A DNA stretch of 64,000 bases from JBCCTX01 sp965263105 (GTDB taxonomy: Bacteria; Bacteroidota; Bacteroidia; J057). Positions 63,525 to 64,000 of the stretch are shown here, in pieces; the stretch's first letter is position 1; each line of letters begins with the position of its first letter. A model generated the notes under the pieces. That model had not been told where the DNA came from. It saw only the letters and a program-made list of their open reading frames with translations, and searched no databases. Position numbers and translations under genes: made by a program. Where the stretch lies: positions 1,736,001 to 1,800,000 of the forward strand of contig CBDHGL010000003.1 in NCBI GenBank assembly GCA_965263105.1, written 5' to 3'.

Positions 63525-64000
63525 CTAAGGGGCATTCAATAAAATTAAAGACAAGCCCATATGAAAGGCAAATCCTTCATAACTGGTATATCCCCCAATT
63601 GGCTCGTTGAATTTACCGGATATATAATAGGAGAAAGACAGGCCACTATTTATCTGTTTTCCTAAGCGGTAGTCAAGCCCCAAAGTGAACTTTCCCAGGC
63701 CTACTCGGTCCTGAGATTCAACGTCTGTCCGTTCAATACCCGTAGAGATATTTCCTTCTGCAATTATATATTGAGACCTAGCGAGTACAGAACCGAACCC
63801 TATGCCTATATTTGGCCTTAACCTGTTTTCCATTAAATAGTATTTTACTCCCAATTCAATAGGGATCAAAAGGCCCACAGATCCTTCTATGGCGAAATCT
63901 TCCCCATTAAGAACCGAGAAAACATCTGGAGTGGGGACTTCTCTACTCAGTTGGAACCCTAAGGAAAAGTCCGCAAGGAATCTTTCGCTTATATGCCATA
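63525..64000 (-). CDS. Outer-membrane beta-barrel protein, C-terminal part
   Basis: The frame is open from the right edge to a stop at 63525, so the N-terminus lies outside the window (about 157 residues seen). Alternating strands such as GLLIPIELGVKYYL, RPNIGIGFGSVLA, KFTLGLDYRLGK and SGLSFSYYISGKF are typical of 8-stranded OmpA/PorT-like barrels of Bacteroidota, and the tail is AFHMGLSLILL. A GTG at 63878 is not the true start, because reading continues upstream (GFQLSREVPTPDVFSVLNGE). The function is unknown. Confidence 0.75.
   Translation of the reverse strand, partial: WHISERFLADFSLGFQLSREVPTPDVFSVLNGEDFAIEGSVGLLIPIELGVKYYLMENRLRPNIGIGFGSVLARSQYIIAEGNISTGIERTDVESQDRVGLGKFTLGLDYRLGKQINSGLSFSYYISGKFNEPIGGYTSYEGFAFHMGLSLILLNAP

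Noticed and set aside
63503..63530. Hairpin TTTCC-GTT-GGAAA followed by T run
   Set aside because: A five-pair stem with a three-base loop and a gap before the T run is too weak to call as a terminator.

Overview
The window looks like a chromosomal segment of a member of the Bacteroidota. Three secreted proteins carry type IX secretion C-terminal sorting domains (one of the gliding-motility/CHU_C type, two of the short PNP type). There is an HU-CCDC81-like/SPOR protein and an HD-PycTM membrane protein, several signal-peptide or lipobox TPR and beta-barrel proteins, and promoter-like TAnnTTTG boxes in place of sigma70 -10 boxes. No ribosome-binding site stands out before the starts, as is usual in this phylum. 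I cannot name the genus. No rRNA, tRNA, CRISPR array, transposase or prophage gene was seen, so this is mostly core genome.

Layout. 1-6.9 kb: a broken polytopic membrane protein, a D-2-hydroxyacid dehydrogenase, a fused peptide-type ABC ATPase, mannose-1-phosphate guanylyltransferase, an RlmD-type rRNA methyltransferase and a hemerythrin-like protein. A short promoter-hairpin-U8 unit (7.0-7.15 kb) precedes the last of these. 7.3-17.4 kb, all on the plus strand: an HtrA protease, HemB, then an envelope block of a 1085-residue TPR protein, an outer-membrane barrel, an HU-like/SPOR membrane protein and a secreted protein with three SPOR domains. 17.4-26.2 kb, minus strand: an anti-sigma/ECF sigma pair, a PKD-repeat CHU_C protein, polyphosphate kinase and, directly upstream of it, an HD-PycTM protein. 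26.3-35.6 kb: FKBP, methyltransferase, glycerate-type dehydrogenase, NUDIX hydrolase, membrane cytochrome c, alpha/beta hydrolase, TPR, DUF58 and dnaA. 35.6-46.5 kb: a predicted lipoprotein, a barrel protein, a nested palindrome, folC, photolyase, a CtpA protease, feoAB, a DinB-like protein and a membrane-anchored ATP-grasp protein. 46.6-52.7 kb: a giant adhesin-like gene of 14 units with a strict 330-bp period, split by a one-base deletion. 52.8-64 kb: a UbiA-like protein, a small lipoprotein, DUF952, a T9SS cargo protein, a pseudouridine synthase, panB, a phosphoesterase, TPR, an M48 peptidase, a LytS/LytT pair and a truncated barrel gene.

How the genes fit together. Clear co-transcribed sets are feoA-feoB (overlapping), HD-PycTM-ppk1 (21-bp gap), sigma-anti-sigma (11-bp overlap), lytS-lytT (4-bp overlap), panB-rluA-like (14-bp overlap) and the small lipoprotein-UbiA-like pair (ATGA overlap). 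Envelope building and surface display dominate the accessory content. The least explained items are the HD-PycTM/ppk1 pair, the TPR-barrel-SPOR block, the short minus-strand leader or RNA at 7.1 kb, the membrane ATP-grasp protein and the 37.6-kb palindrome. Two single-base frameshifts at G runs (positions 531 and 47630) deserve read-level checks.
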